The notes under the pieces are model-generated. The model was not told the origin of the DNA. It was given only the letters and a program-made list of their open reading frames with translations, and ran no database searches. A stretch of DNA of 64,000 nt. Origin: Semisulcospira habei (lineage: Eukaryota > Mollusca > Gastropoda > Semisulcospiridae). The stretch's first letter is position 1. Every line of letters begins with the position of its first letter. Below are positions 1 to 11,900 of the stretch, in pieces. A program made the translations under genes and the position numbers. The stretch is from positions 29,160,702 to 29,224,701 of the forward strand of contig BTPG01000008.1 in NCBI GenBank assembly GCA_036245525.1, read 5' to 3'.

Positions 1-139
1 GTGTGACATCACAGCGCGTTCCCCACGCTCCGAGACCTTGGAGCGGGGGCCGCTTACACGTTTTTTGTCCCCTCCCCGCTCCGCCTTTCCAGAGCGGGCT
101 AGGCGTGACTCGTTACGGCCCCCCCCCCCCCCCCCCCCC

Positions 140-652
140 CGCCCAGGGTTCCTGGAGTTGGCTACCCAGGCGGCTTTGCAGTGCCTGGAGGGAACTTGGG
201 ATCTGGAGGTGCCGTTCCCTCTCCGTGATGTGCAGTCCATCCTGATAGCGGCCAACCGGGCCGCCTACCACTCCTCCACCAACGCCATGGCGGCGGCCGC
301 CAATTGTGATCTTTGACGACGGGATACCCTTCTGCATCTTTGGGCGGATCTCCTGAAGTCGGTGAAGACCCAGCTTCGACAGGCCCCCCTAGGTGGATTT
401 CAGCTTGGCAGTCAGTTAAAGACTCGTCCAAGGACTTGTGGCCCAGACCTGTCTCCACTCCTGCAGCGACTGGCTTTCGCAGCCCCCGCCCTGCCGGGGG
501 TCGTGCCCGGCGGTCTTCTAGACCCTCCTTGCTTCCAGTCGGTTCGGCTATAGGTAGGGCTCGCCCTCCTCAGGCCCCTCAGCCCTTCCCTGCCTCCCGC
601 CCCTCTTGGTCCCGCGGCGCCCGTAAGTCCGGGCCCAGCCGGGCCCGCTGAC
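140..652 (+). pseudogene. DIRS ORF1 (gag-like) C-terminal remnant
   Basis: The translation is similar to the C-terminal third of the ORF1 at 4571-6640. Shared blocks are RAAYHSS.NAMAAAANCDL followed by KTQLR.APLGG, in one frame. A TGA at 314-316 interrupts the frame immediately after the ANCDL block. Downstream the reading drifts into low-similarity proline/arginine-rich sequence. The role is inferred only from its place in the element. Confidence 0.7.
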
Positions 653-1242
653 TTGCCCCCTCTCTCGCCCCCGTCGGCAGTTCCCGGGTCTCCAGTCGGC
701 GACCGGCTGTCTCTTTACAGCGACCATTGGAGGTCGCTGTTCCCAGACGACCCCTGGATCCTTTCCACGGTTTCTACAGGCCTCCAGCTTTCGTTCCGGT
801 CCCCTCCGCCTCTTCGCAGGTCTCCCTTGTGGACCCAGTCTCCACTCGACACCTTTCAGGCGGACGCTCTGCGCAGAGAAGTTTCGGCTCTCCTCGACAA
901 AGCAGTGATGGAGGTGGTTTTGCGTCAGGACTCACCAGCATTTTACAGCCGCCTCTTTCTCGTTCCCAAACCAGGAGGCAAGTGGCGCCCAGTCATCGAC
1001 TTGTCGGCGCTAAACAAGTTCATTTCGGCCCCTCAGTTCCGGATGGAGACAGCCAGGACCCTCCGAGCGGCCGTCAGACCGATGGACTTCGCGATCAGCC
1101 TCGATCGGCGGTTGGCTGGCGAACTGACTCCACATTCGCCAGCTTTTATCTCAGAGACCTATCCGGCCAACGTGACTCCCTGGCACGGGTGGGCGACATT
1201 TCCGCTACCCAGCACTCCCTCCGCGCGCCCCTGGCGTCTTAG
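653..1242 (+). pseudogene. Fused remnant: RT N-terminus joined to tyrosine recombinase C-terminus
   Basis: Residues from about 700 to 1100 match the start of the DIRS reverse transcriptase (LFLVPKPGGKWRPVIDLSAL, then MDFAISLD). At about 1103-1108 the match jumps to the recombinase end (GWRTDSTFASFYLRDLSGQR, carrying the catalytic Tyr), in another frame and ending at TAG 1240-1242. The RT active-site YxDD box, RNase H and the recombinase Arg and His-x-x-Arg boxes are absent. The junction is an internal deletion with a frame change, so no functional protein is expected. Confidence 0.8.
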
Positions 1243-1362
1243 GTGCGTCATAGCTGAAATCGTCGGGAGTGCTCTGTCTCTCTATCTCTCTGGGCCGACG
1301 GGTGGTTGGGTTTGCGGTTATAGGAATGGCACCCTCCGCCTGTTCGACATTCTTCCAGATAG

Positions 1363-1449
1363 TAATGCCATCGGTAATGTATTTTGAAAAAACAAATGAA
1401 TTTTTTTTCTAAAATGTATTTTTTTGAAAAATACTTACCGATGGCATTA
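1363..1449. repeat. DIRS internal complementary region of the deleted copy
   Basis: AATGCCATCGGTAATG at the left and CTTACCGATGGCATT at the right are inverted. The sequence between them is the reverse complement of the element's right end (1660-1708) plus, by analogy with the complete copy, its missing left end. Such a region is used as circularisation template in DIRS1-type elements. Confidence 0.75.
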
Positions 1450-1708
1450 CTCAGACTACCCTCCCGCCTGCCCCGCTTGCCTCTTTTCGCTATGTGTGAA
1501 ACTGACGGGGTCACCCTACGAATGCCGGGATAGGGTATTAAGGGGAGGCCACCCGTGGCCCCGGTGCGTGGATCCCCGGTGTCTCCTCCCCAGTTGTGTG
1601 GGTTACACAACTTTTGGGCTGAAATCTATAGGCAATTGAGTGTATTCCAGATAATAATGCCATCGGTAAGTTTTTTTTTTTTAAATACATTTTAGAAAAA
1701 AAATTCAT

Positions 1709-2402
1709 ATTTCCCTCGTTTGATGGCAAATACCTTTCATTGATTAGTCACATTTCTGTGTCATCTTACTGTTTTCCCTAGTTACAGTTGTGTAATTGGG
1801 GTGGGGTGGGGATGGGGAGGGGGGGGGGTGGGGTTGGGGATAGCAGGTGGGACTGGGTGGCAGGGGGGGTATCCTGAATTAATAAAGGGAGATCAGAAAT
1901 GACCTTAACTTTGCATCACTGGACAGAGCCTGGAGTGCCCAAAGGCCCTATTTAAACCAAGGGGCTCAACCTGCCTTGATTCGTGAGTACCTCGTGTTTT
2001 GAGAAACCACCTTTCAGTTGCTCTGTTTCTTCAGTGTTCTTGTTTCTTTTCTAGATTGTGAAAATGTAAATTCACTCTTGCTGTAGGGAGTAAACAGTTT
2101 TGGAAAATGTTTGTGATAGGTTTACTTCGGCTTTTTGTGTTTGGTTCATCTTGTTTGAGATACTTTCATACTTTCATTATATAATAGAACAAGACTTTTA
2201 AAACTATTTTTCCACTGGGATGGTTTTCTTTGAGTCAGGGAAGATGGCCAAACTACTCAGCAGTGTACAGTGTTGCAGGCATATGCACCCCAAAGCAAAA
2301 TGATCATATTCATTCACAGTATCCTTTTTCAATGTATACATGTCTCCACATATACATGTTAAGCCCAGACACCCTACAGCAGGAGAAATTGCCGGAGACT
2401 GG
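1709..2402. other. Intron sequence, no gene seen
   Basis: A G-rich stretch (1798-1870) is followed by AT-rich sequence. I see no exon with conserved ADAM17 residues here, so the preceding exon is probably left of the window. Confidence 0.5.
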
Positions 2403-2612
2403 TTAACCCATTTAGCCCCTATGCTTTGCAGCAGGAGATGGATTGACCATGATAAATCAAGGGTAGTGCCAGATTAGCTTGGCACCATCAGGCGCCAAGC
2501 TAATCTGGCACTACCCTTGAATTATGGTAATCAATCTCCTGCAGTTGGTACATAGATGTCAGGTGACACCTCCACAGTTTTGGAAATGCGGTCTTGTGGC
2601 TAAGCAGGTTAA
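2403..2612. mobile_element. Family A hairpin MITE
   Basis: It is bounded by TTAA 2403-2406 with ACCCATTTAGCCCC and by GGTTAA at 2607-2612. The stem carries GTGCCAGATTAGCTTGGC and its inverse, extended by GCAGGAGATGGATTGACCAT on the left. Confidence 0.8.
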
Positions 2613-2671
2613 CTAATGCTGGTATCACTTACGACAGATCACAGAGGTACAGTATGTAGACTGTCTTATTG

Positions 2672-2775
2672 CCGAAGATGATCAAGGGTAATGCCAGATT
2701 AGTTTAGCACCTAAAAAGGTGCCAAGCTAATCTTGCACTACTACTACTCTTGATCTGTTATGGTTGATCCATTTC
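2672..2775. repeat. Family A hairpin, degenerate
   Basis: The stem reads GGGTAATGCCAGATTAGTTT and inverse, with several mismatches. The outer flanks are not recognisable. Confidence 0.6.
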
Positions 2776-2847
2776 CTGATTTTTAAAAAAAAGTTATTAT
2801 TACACGTACTGAATGATTTTTTTTCTTCTTCTGAATGTCTTGTTCAG

Positions 2848-2924
2848 GGGTGTTTGCGATGGACAAGGAGGATGTCAGGCGTTCTGTGAAGGCCGAGGGA
2901 AAATCTCCTGTACCTGCGATGTTT
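2848..2924 (+). CDS. ADAM17: ADAM17-like exon 1 of 6 in window: cysteine-rich region
   Basis: It follows acceptor TTCAG and ends at donor GTATGT (2925). The first base completes a codon from an upstream exon and the last base opens one. It encodes GVCDGQGGCQAFCEGRGK and CTCDV, with Cys spacing like the KC..GKC.PFCE segment of ADAM17. Confidence 0.85.
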
Positions 2925-5900
2925 GTATGTGTCTTTTGAATTTCCTTGTTTAATTAACCATTATCATTCTGATACACCCATTTCTTGAAATCAGTTTGAT
3001 AGTTCAAGGGTGGTGCCAGAATAGCTTGGTGCCTCAGGCACCAAGCTATTCTGGCACCACCCTTGAACTAAAATAATTGATCTATCTCCTAATCTGTAAT
3101 GTAGCCTTCATAAGACAATAAGCAAATATTACAATCAGCCTTGGGATGTAATGGGTTAAGAGTGTAGTAAAGTGACATAGGCAAAATATTAGTAAGTAAG
3201 ATGGTACTTTTATGGATCGTTTTGATCCAAAATCGTCTTTGTGTCTAGTTACAATGATAAGTATGGCTTATCTTCTCATATGTGCTTTACAAACAGTCTG
3301 TGCAGTTGCATCCTTCCATCTATATATATTATTTCCCAGTGTTTTTTCTTTCATTTTGATGCCATTAGTTGATAGACATTAACCCTTTTCATCCTGATAC
3401 ACCCGTTGCTTGAAATAAATTTGACTATGATAGTTCAAGGGTGGTGCCAGAATAGCTTGGCGCCTGAGGCGCCAAGCTATTCTGGCATCACCCTTGAGCT
3501 AAAATGCTTGATCTGTCTCCTAATCTGTAATGTAGCCATCATAGGACATTAAGATTATTTGTTAAAAATCAGCTTCAGGATGAAATGGGTTAAACATGGT
3601 CTTTATACCATGGTGTTTTAGTGGAATATGTTTTTTCATTGAATAACAAATCTACGAGTAGGCATGTTCATCGCCAGACAGGTTCATTTTACAGTCTTGA
3701 CAAACATGTTCATCTCCTCCAGCTTCCTTCCTTTTGCAATTTGTAAATCAGTAAGTGTTCAGTTTGCAAAATTTACCCTTCAGCTGTTGGTAGTACATTT
3801 TGTCGCGAAGCAATCATCATGACAAAAAGCACTGCGGAGAGCCAAAGGGTTAACAACCGTGTGTGCATGCATGCCACTGGTACTTATAACCAGTGGTTGC
3901 AAGCACAAGAGGGTTAACACAGTTTTAAACATTGCTGTTAATCTTTGTGTGCCCAGTGTCCGAGTCTTGCCAGAGATGTTGTAGAGACACTCCTACTAGT
4001 GAATGCAAGCCTTTTGACAACAACCACCCCTTGCCTGATGGCCGCCCATGTGTCATCGGATACTGCGCAAGAGTAAGTTGTTTGCATCATCATAAACTGG
4101 CAAAAAGTGTGGCAGGATAGATAGTACATTTATAAGTTTGCAATAGACATCATGTTATGCTTTATTTCATCAAAAACATTACCGATGACATGACAAATGG
4201 GAGTGTCTACTACGTGCTCAAATTCTAGCCTACGAACCCGTTGTGTGCACACACAACCCGGGAGGCACTCGGGGAACCCTCCAGAGGGGCCAAGAGTTGT
4301 CTCCCGGACCTGCCTATCCGGTTCCGAGTCACCTGACTCGCCAGTCAGCTACGTAGGCTCACGACCTTCGGACGTGTTCTAGCCTCGCGCTCCCTTCGAC
4401 CGGTCGGTCTTGGTGCTCGAGTTCGCCGTGACTTTGGCTTCGCCTGTTGCTTCGCTTCTGCTTCGCTTCTTGCTTCGCTGCAGCTTCGCTTGCGCTTCTT
4501 CGCTTGGCGTCCTCCTTGGTTGGCTTCGCTTGGCGGACCTGCTGGTCCCCGCCATTTCGCCGGTGGCGACATGGACGTCTCTTCTCCCGCTACCGCTTCG
4601 GCAGAGAGTGCCCTCCTGATGACCTGCACGCAGTGTGGAGGTTTCCAGTGGCCCTCGGATTCGCACAAGGTCTGCCTGCCGTGTGTCGGCTGTACATCTG
4701 AGCGTTCTTGTGACGTTTGCGCCGTCTGGCCGGAGCTCCGCTGGGTCCAACTTTGGAGCTTCTACCGACGTGAACGCCCGACACCTGTGCCTGTTGCAAG
4801 ACCTGCGGAAGTGCCGGCTGTCATCTCAGGCACACCGACCGCTCTTGCCCCCGATGGCCCCAGTCTGGAAAGATCTCCACAGCGGACACAGCAAGGTAGT
4901 GTGCGGAGTCGGGAGTTCGAGGCGCGGATTCCCAGGAGGGAACGCGCTTGGACCAAGCCTTACGACAGGCAGAGAACCCATCTCGAGACAGAGGTCAGTT
5001 CGGAGAGACGTGCCTCGCGCCGTCCATGGTCAACCGGTGCCCACTCGTCTCCTAGGAAGGCCTTGGATCCCCCTCGGCCGCTGCGAGCCCGCCTCGCCAC
5101 AGAGTCCGGCTCGCGGAGACATTCGCGCACACTCACCACACCACTACCTGTGTCCAGTTCCTCCTTGCGATCGAAGTCTGACCACCACTCTCGCGCTCCT
5201 TCGTGTGAGCGTCGTAAAGTTCGGGATTCTTCTCGTCATCTGGACCATGGGCCTTCGCGCTCTACCTCTTCGCGGCGTTCGTCCCACGTTCCCCGCCGTC
5301 TGCCTCGTCCCGCCCGTTCCCCTTCCCCTCGCCCAGCCTCTTTCCATCCTCCTCGTTCCCGGGGTTCACGGTCTCCAGCTCGTAGTCGCTCGTCTGGTCG
5401 CCGCCGCCGTTCCCGCTCCTCTAGTGCGTCGCGTCGCCGTCGCGGACGTCGCTCTCCCCTGCGTGCTTCGGCGCCTTATGGCTCCCCTCGTCCTCGTCGA
5501 GCTGCTCGCTCTCGGAGTCACGGTCGCCGTCCCTCTTCGACGGCTCTCGGCGGCGTGGACGACGATTCGTTGAGTCTTCTCCCTGATGATTCCATCTCAG
5601 TTCTCCTCGGAGGTCTCAGCCGCTCTCCTTCGCCGCTCTCTCCTTCGGATGCGTCGACAGCCCACGGGTTACCGGCCTCCTCCCGCACAGAGGTTCTTCT
5701 GGCCCTCGACGAGGTCGCTCGCCTCATCTCCGCCACGCTTCCGGCAGCGGACTGCCCTCCATCCCCCCCCCTGAAGAGGAAGCCTTCTGCCTTCGTCGAC
5801 GCGGGTAGACAGGTAAAGAAGTTCAAGACTCTCCCTCAGCCCCCCTCCTTTCGTGAGCTTCGGGATGTGTTCTCGGCCCACCTGTTGTCTGACTCAAGAG

Positions 5901-8900
5901 ACAGTAATTTCTTCTCGGACCACAGATGGCCTCCGGACCTCGACATGTACTTCCGCCAGCAGTGGTACGCCGGCCATTCCCAGGCCTTCCTCTGCCCTCT
6001 CCCTCCGGTGGATCCAGCCGCCGTGGTACAGGCGGGTGGGGCCTCTGCCCTCAGACGCGCGCTCCCCGCGGGTTTGGACAAGACGGCTTCGCTTGTCAGG
6101 AATTCCTTGGCCTGCGCCGGCTTCATGGAGCTCCTTACGCAAGCCTTCCTCCGGCGCGTGGAAGATTCGTGGCACCCGTCCCTGACCCCCCTTCTTGGCG
6201 ACCTCCTCGTCCTCGCTGAAGCGGCCAGCCGCGCCGCGTATCACTCTTCGGTCAACGCTATGGCTGCAGCCGCCAATTGTGATTTACTCCGCCGCGACGC
6301 TGTCCTGCAGGCCTGTCGGGGAATGCCTGCCGACCTGAAGACCCAGCTGCGTCGGGCCCCCCTCGGGGGACCCCTTCTCTTTGGTGACACCTGGCAAGCC
6401 GTCAAGGATTCCAATGCGGACAGGTGGCCTCCCAAGTCTGTTCCTCGGCGCTTTCAGTCAGCCCGCAAGGCCGTGGGTCGCCCCCTGCGGATCTCCAGAC
6501 CCGTCGCCCCGACGTCAACAGCCCAGCTGCAGTCCCTGCGTCGCCGTCGCCCCGCCTTCGGTCGCCCCGGCCAAGCTAACGCCCCCGCCCCCGCTTGGCC
6601 CCGTCCCGCCCGTCGCCCTGGGCGCGGGCGGGCTCAGTGACTCCTCCCCTCCTCCGCCTCCGCCGGCCGTCTCGGGTCCTCCAGTCGGCGGCAGGCTCGC
6701 CCTCTTCAGCGACGAGTGGCGATTACTGATTCCAGAAGACCCGTGGATTTTAGACACTGTTTCCGGCGGCCTACGGATCTCCTTTCGTTCCCCTCCTCCT
6801 CTGCGTACGACTCCGCTGTGGACCGAGATCCCCGCAGACCCGCTCAAGGAGTGCGCCCTACGGGGGGAAGTCGACTCTCTCTTGAGGAAGGATGCCACAG
6901 AGGTTGTGCGCCGCGCAGACTCGCTGGGATTTTACAGCAGACTTTTCGTCGTCCCCAAGCCTGGCGGCAAGTGGCGCCCAGTGATCGACCTCTCAGCCCT
7001 AAATCGCTTCATCGTGGCTCCTTCCTTCCACATGGAGTCGGCCCGAGCCCTGCGTACCGCGGTGCGACCCATGGATTACGCCGTCAGCCTGGATCTCTCC
7101 GACGCTTACCTACACGTACCCATACATCCGGCCGCCCAGAGGTATCTGCGCTTCGCGTTCGATGGAACCGTTTACCAGTTTCGAGCCCTACCCTTCGGCC
7201 TCAACCTCAGCCCCTGGGTCTTCACCCGCTTGATGGATGCAGTTATGGCCAAGGCACGGCAGTCGTCTCTCAGCCCTATGTCCAACTACCTCGACGATCT
7301 CTTCCTGAGGAACCACGTCGAGTCCGTCTTGGAAGAGGACAGGGATACACTGATGCGTCTGCTGTCGCGACTGGGGTTCCTCCTCAACGTCGGGAAGTCA
7401 GATCTCACGCCCTCGCGCCGCTTCATTCATCTCGGAATGGATTTTGCCACCGATCTCAACGTTGTTCGCCTCCCGGATCCCCGGATTCGGAAGTTGGCCA
7501 CCTTCGCCAACCAGCTAGCTCAGCAGGAAGCAGCTCCCGCCCGAGTTTGGCTTCAACTCCTCGGACTGATCAACGCAGCGGCGGACCTTCTCCCCCTGGG
7601 TCGCCTCTACGCCCGCCCCCTTCAGCTGCACCTCCTGCTTCTCTGGAGACCCTCTTCTGGCGACCTTACCCACCTGGTCCCGGTTTCCCCCCTGGTTCGC
7701 CCTCACCTTCTACGCTGGACCGACACGGCTTGGTTGGCTTCGGGAGTCCCTTTGTCCTCCCCCCCCCCCGCACCTCTCCCTGTGTGTCGACGCGAGCCTC
7801 TCGGGGTGGGGAGCCCACCTGCTTCCTCAATTCTCCTCGGCTTCCGGCCTCTGGCCCCCGGAGTTTGCGGACAAGCACAGCAATTGGTTAGAGCTGCAGG
7901 CAGTCTGGCAAGCCCTCTTCGTTTGGGAGAACCAGCTCAGGAACCAGCGGCTTCTCGTCCTCTCCGACAACTCGACGGTGGTGGCCTACATCCAGAGACA
8001 GGGGGGCACCCGATCTCCCGACCTCTGTATGCTCCTCTTCCGTTTGATGCGCTGGGCCGAGGAACGCGACATTACACTCCTCGCACGACACATTCCTGGC
8101 CACTTGAATGTGTTGGCGGACTCGCTCTCTCGCCGCGGCCAGTTGCTCCACACAGAATGGACGTTGCGCCCGGATATCTTCCAGATGATCTGCGCCCGTT
8201 GCGAGACTCCCTTAATCGACCTCTTTGCTACGAGGTGGAACCGCCAGCTTCCCCTCTTCGTCTCCCCGATTCCAGACCCGCTGGCCTGGGCAGTCGATGC
8301 CCTCTCGATTCCTTGGGACGGCCTCATCGCTTACGCGTACCCCCCGACAGTCCTCATTCCCAAGGGCCTCCACAAACTTCGAGGGAGCAACGCAGTCCTG
8401 CTTCTGGTCGCCCCGCTGGCTTGGGCCCGGTCCTGGACCACCGACCTACTCAACCTCGCCACCTCTCCTCCCCTGCGCCTTCCCACGCCCCGTTCCATGC
8501 TCAAGCAGCCCAGGCAGGCTCTCTTCCACCCTTGTCCCGAACGCCTGTCTCTTCACGCCTGGAGGTTGTGCAGCGCGCCCTCACCGCTCGAGGCTTCTCT
8601 GGTGCAGCAGTGGAGGCAATCGCTGCAGCCCGCAAGCCGTCCACCCGGCGTGTTTACGAAGGGAAGTGGCGCGTCTTGTGTGCCTGGTGCGACGCCCGTC
8701 GCCTCCTACCCACCGGACTGACTAACCCACAGCTAGCGGACTTTCTCCTATGGCTCTTCGAGGTCCAAGGTTTGGCGCCCATCACCATCAGGGGATACTT
8801 ATCCATGGTCGCCGACACGTACCGTCATCTCGGCCTTCCAGACCCCGGCGCCTGTAAGGACCTCTCCGACCTCATGTCCAGCTTCAGCCTCCAACGTCCG

Positions 8901-11900
8901 ACTCAGCGTTCTCTCGTTCCTCGCTGGGACCTACCTTGGGTCCTGACGTGGCTGAATTCTTCCCAGTTCGAGCCACTCGCTCTAGCCCCTCTGGCAAATG
9001 TGACACGCAAGACCTGCTTCCTTCTAGCCTTGGCCACCGCGTCCAGAGTTAGCGAGCTACACGCTCTTTCTACCCGCCCAGACTGCCTCCAGTTCAGGGC
9101 AGATCGCTCCGTGCAGCTCTTAACGGACCCCAGCTTTATTGCCAAAACAAGGTCGCCCCTAACTGCTCCACAGATCATCACCTTGCGGCCCCTGGGAGGG
9201 CCTGCCTGCTCTCCGGAGACTCGGCGACAGGATCCCGTGCGTGCCCTACGCATCTACCTGCGCCGTACCAAAGTTACCCGTAGAGGGCGCTCCCGCCTCT
9301 TCCTGCCCATACGCCAGGGCAAGACTGATATCACAGCCCAGACGATCTCCTCCTGGCTGCGCTGGGTAATACGATCGGCATACATGGATCTCTCCCCACG
9401 CGTAGCGCAGAGACTGAAGATCCGCGCACACGAAGTACGCGCCATGGCCACGAGCGTCGCATTCGATCGGAACTGCGCTGTCAAGGACATCGTGGCCGCG
9501 GTGGGCTGGCGAGCAGAATCTACCTTCGCTCGTTTCTACCTTCGGGATCTGGCGGGACAGCGAGACAACCTCGCCTTGTTCGGGGACCTCACGGTGGCAC
9601 AGCACTCCCTCCTGGCGCAGCAGGCGCCGTAGGTACGCACCTAGCTAGTTACCTGGGAATTAGCAATGGGAGGACGGTCTTGGTCTCCGGTAGTACCGGG
9701 GCGGCACCCTCCTCCTATTCGTGATTCTCCCATTTGTCATGTCATCGGTAATGTTTTTGATGAAATAAATGCATTTTTCTTTAAAAGGTATTTTTTCGAA
9801 AAATACTTACCGATGACATGACACGGAGGACCCTCCCACCTGCCCCGCTTGCCGCTGGTGAGCCTAGTATCTGACTGGCGAGTCAGGTGACTCGGAACCG
9901 GATAGGCAGGTCCGGGAGACAACTCTTGGCCCCTCTGGAGGGTTCCCCGAGTGCCTCCCGGGTTGTGTGTGCACACAACGGGTTCGTAGGCTAGAATTTG
10001 AGCACGTAGTAGACACTCCCATTTGTCATGTCATCGGTAAGTATTTTTCGAAAAAATACCTTTTAAAGAAAAATGCATTTTTCCCCATTGCGGAAAATAA
10101 TTTAGTTTTCGGTGTAAGAAAGAACTCTGACTGCTACACATGTACAATGGGACCTGTTGAGAGCGACTGCCTTTATGAGAGATCCCCTGTACTTAAAGAC
10201 CATCATGCAGGTGGCTGAATCCACCTGAATGATGGTCTTAACCCCTTCACTGAATACTATCCAACTGCAAGAGACATAGATCCTCATGAGCCCCCGCGAT
10301 GCGGGGGCTCATGAGGATCTATGCCTCTTGCTGAGACCGATTTGTATCCATGTTTCTATGTCTTTTTTTGGCTTTCAGTCATTGAATGAACAAAGATTTC
10401 AGACACAGATATATAAGTATAGTGGCATGGAATGGGTTAATGTTAATTGACACTTTTGCCCTTCAGGACTTCTCTAGAGAGAGAGAGCACCTGTCATTAT
10501 TTCTTGCAAAAAGAGTGTTTGCTCAAAACAGGTTTTGATGTAAAATGCAACAAACTGCTGTATCCTGCAAAAGAAAATGAAACAGACTCTTGCTTTGAGA
10601 ATAATAATAATACCGTTATTATATAGGCGCTTTTTCTCAATTTTTGGGCGAATCGACTCAAAGCGCCGCGAACTGAAACCCCACACGCACACTCACATAA
10701 CAGAGATGGATTTACGCCATTTAAGACAAACACGGTACAAGACAGACGAAGGGCCAGTTCAGCTACTGAAGTTACAGAGATTTTTGATCGCTTGTATTTG
10801 AAATTTGTAAAGTGGCCTGAAACCGGTATCAAAGTGTGGGTGGGGGGGTGGAAGAACCGGAGTACCCGGAGAAAGAACCCCCAACGGTCCGCCCGAATTA
10901 ACGGTGACACTTGCCAGAGGAGAAAAGTCCGACTCCGATGCCGGAACCCGGTATTGAACCTCGCACCTTTGGCATTGGTGGCAGGCGCCTTAACCACTGC
11001 GCCACGGACCTTCCAAATGAGAATGAGAAACAGCTGTTTAAACTTGTTGATAAATCATGACATTTGGTTCAGACAGTGACAGATTTTGATCACCGAGATG
11101 TTGAACTGTTGACAGAAGTACCAGCGTGGTGTTGAAAGCAGAATAATGTCCATTTCAGGGTGCATGTCAGAAAAGTGTGGCATCCATGGTCCAACGTTTG
11201 TTTGAGGTCTTCGACTCCCTGACGGTTGATGGAGTCCGTAAGTGAAACATTTACACCATGTCAGACCTTGAATTATGTTGCCTGTTGTTCAGGGGTCAAA
11301 ATGAACACCGTCACTGCCAAGAAAAAGTGAACATGATCCAAACACAGGAGACGGATCATGCGGCCCCGCACTTGCAAGGGCTATTGAAGGCCGAGACCTC
11401 TTGCTGAAGCTACCTTATATCCATGTTTCTTGGACAACTGGGGATTTTGGGTGTTGAATTGGCGCTAGATTCTAGGAACACAATCTGTGTCCAGGGGCAG
11501 TGACCGTGTTCACAAATACATTGATGTCTCATTTTCACAGCTTTCTGTCAAGGCCAAATCAGTTAATGATTCCTTTTGAGATGGTTATTCTGCCCATCTA
11601 TAGGGATTTTAACCTGTTTAGCCCCGGATCCCTACAGCAGGAGATGGCTTGACCATGATAATTCAAGGGTAGTGCCAGATACTACCCTTGAATTATCATG
11701 GTCAAGCCATCTCCTGCAACTGGTGCATGAGTCATTGGGCAACACCTCCAAAATTTGAGAAATGGGACCTTGGGGCTAAAAGGGTTAAGTGGGTGTCACC
11801 TTGGAGTTTGTGAACTTGAGACAGTTGTGCTCTCATTCACATTTCTTGCTGACAGAACTGTTATGCATTGTTTTAAAACCAAAATGTAAAACCAAAATGT

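Larger units (their letters stand above)
1..1708 (+). mobile_element. DIRS-like retrotransposon, internally deleted copy, left end outside the window
   Basis: The order is the tail of the gag-like ORF1, the N-terminal part of a reverse transcriptase, the C-terminal tail of a tyrosine recombinase, an internal complementary region near 1363-1449, and a right terminus ending near 1708. The layout matches the complete element at 4161-10080, but the central part (most of RT, RNase H, methylase-like region and most of the recombinase) is missing. The sequence differs clearly from the complete copy, so it is a separate family or subfamily. The right boundary is inferred because the internal region contains the reverse complement of the terminal 1660-1708 sequence. 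The copy can only be non-autonomous. Confidence 0.85.
4161..10080 (+). mobile_element. Nearly complete DIRS-like (tyrosine recombinase) retrotransposon
   Basis: The element has identical inverted termini (4180-4348 and 9871-10039), an internal complementary region (9735-9823) and ORFs for a gag-like protein, RT-RNase H-methylase-like region and a tyrosine recombinase. The internal region equals the reverse complement of the right-end extension (10040-10080) joined to the left-end extension (4161-4179), overlapping at TTT. This is diagnostic for DIRS1-type circular intermediates. No target-site duplication is seen, as expected for recombinase-mediated integration. It sits in the ADAM17 intron between 4072 and 11159 in the same orientation as the gene. 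The identical termini suggest a young insertion. Confidence 0.93.

Noticed and set aside
4635..5573. Second open frame inside ORF1
   Set aside because: It has no recognisable domain and is explained by the GC-rich RS-coding sequence of the true ORF1.
6716..7891. Open frame of about 390 codons overlapping the RT
   Set aside because: It is a shadow of the RT coding sequence in a GC-rich region; no domain is recognisable.
10238..10440. Rho-independent terminators or microRNA genes
   Set aside because: The hairpins are dispersed families with transposon-like ends in a eukaryotic genome; nothing indicates terminator function, and microRNA origin cannot be shown without small RNA data.
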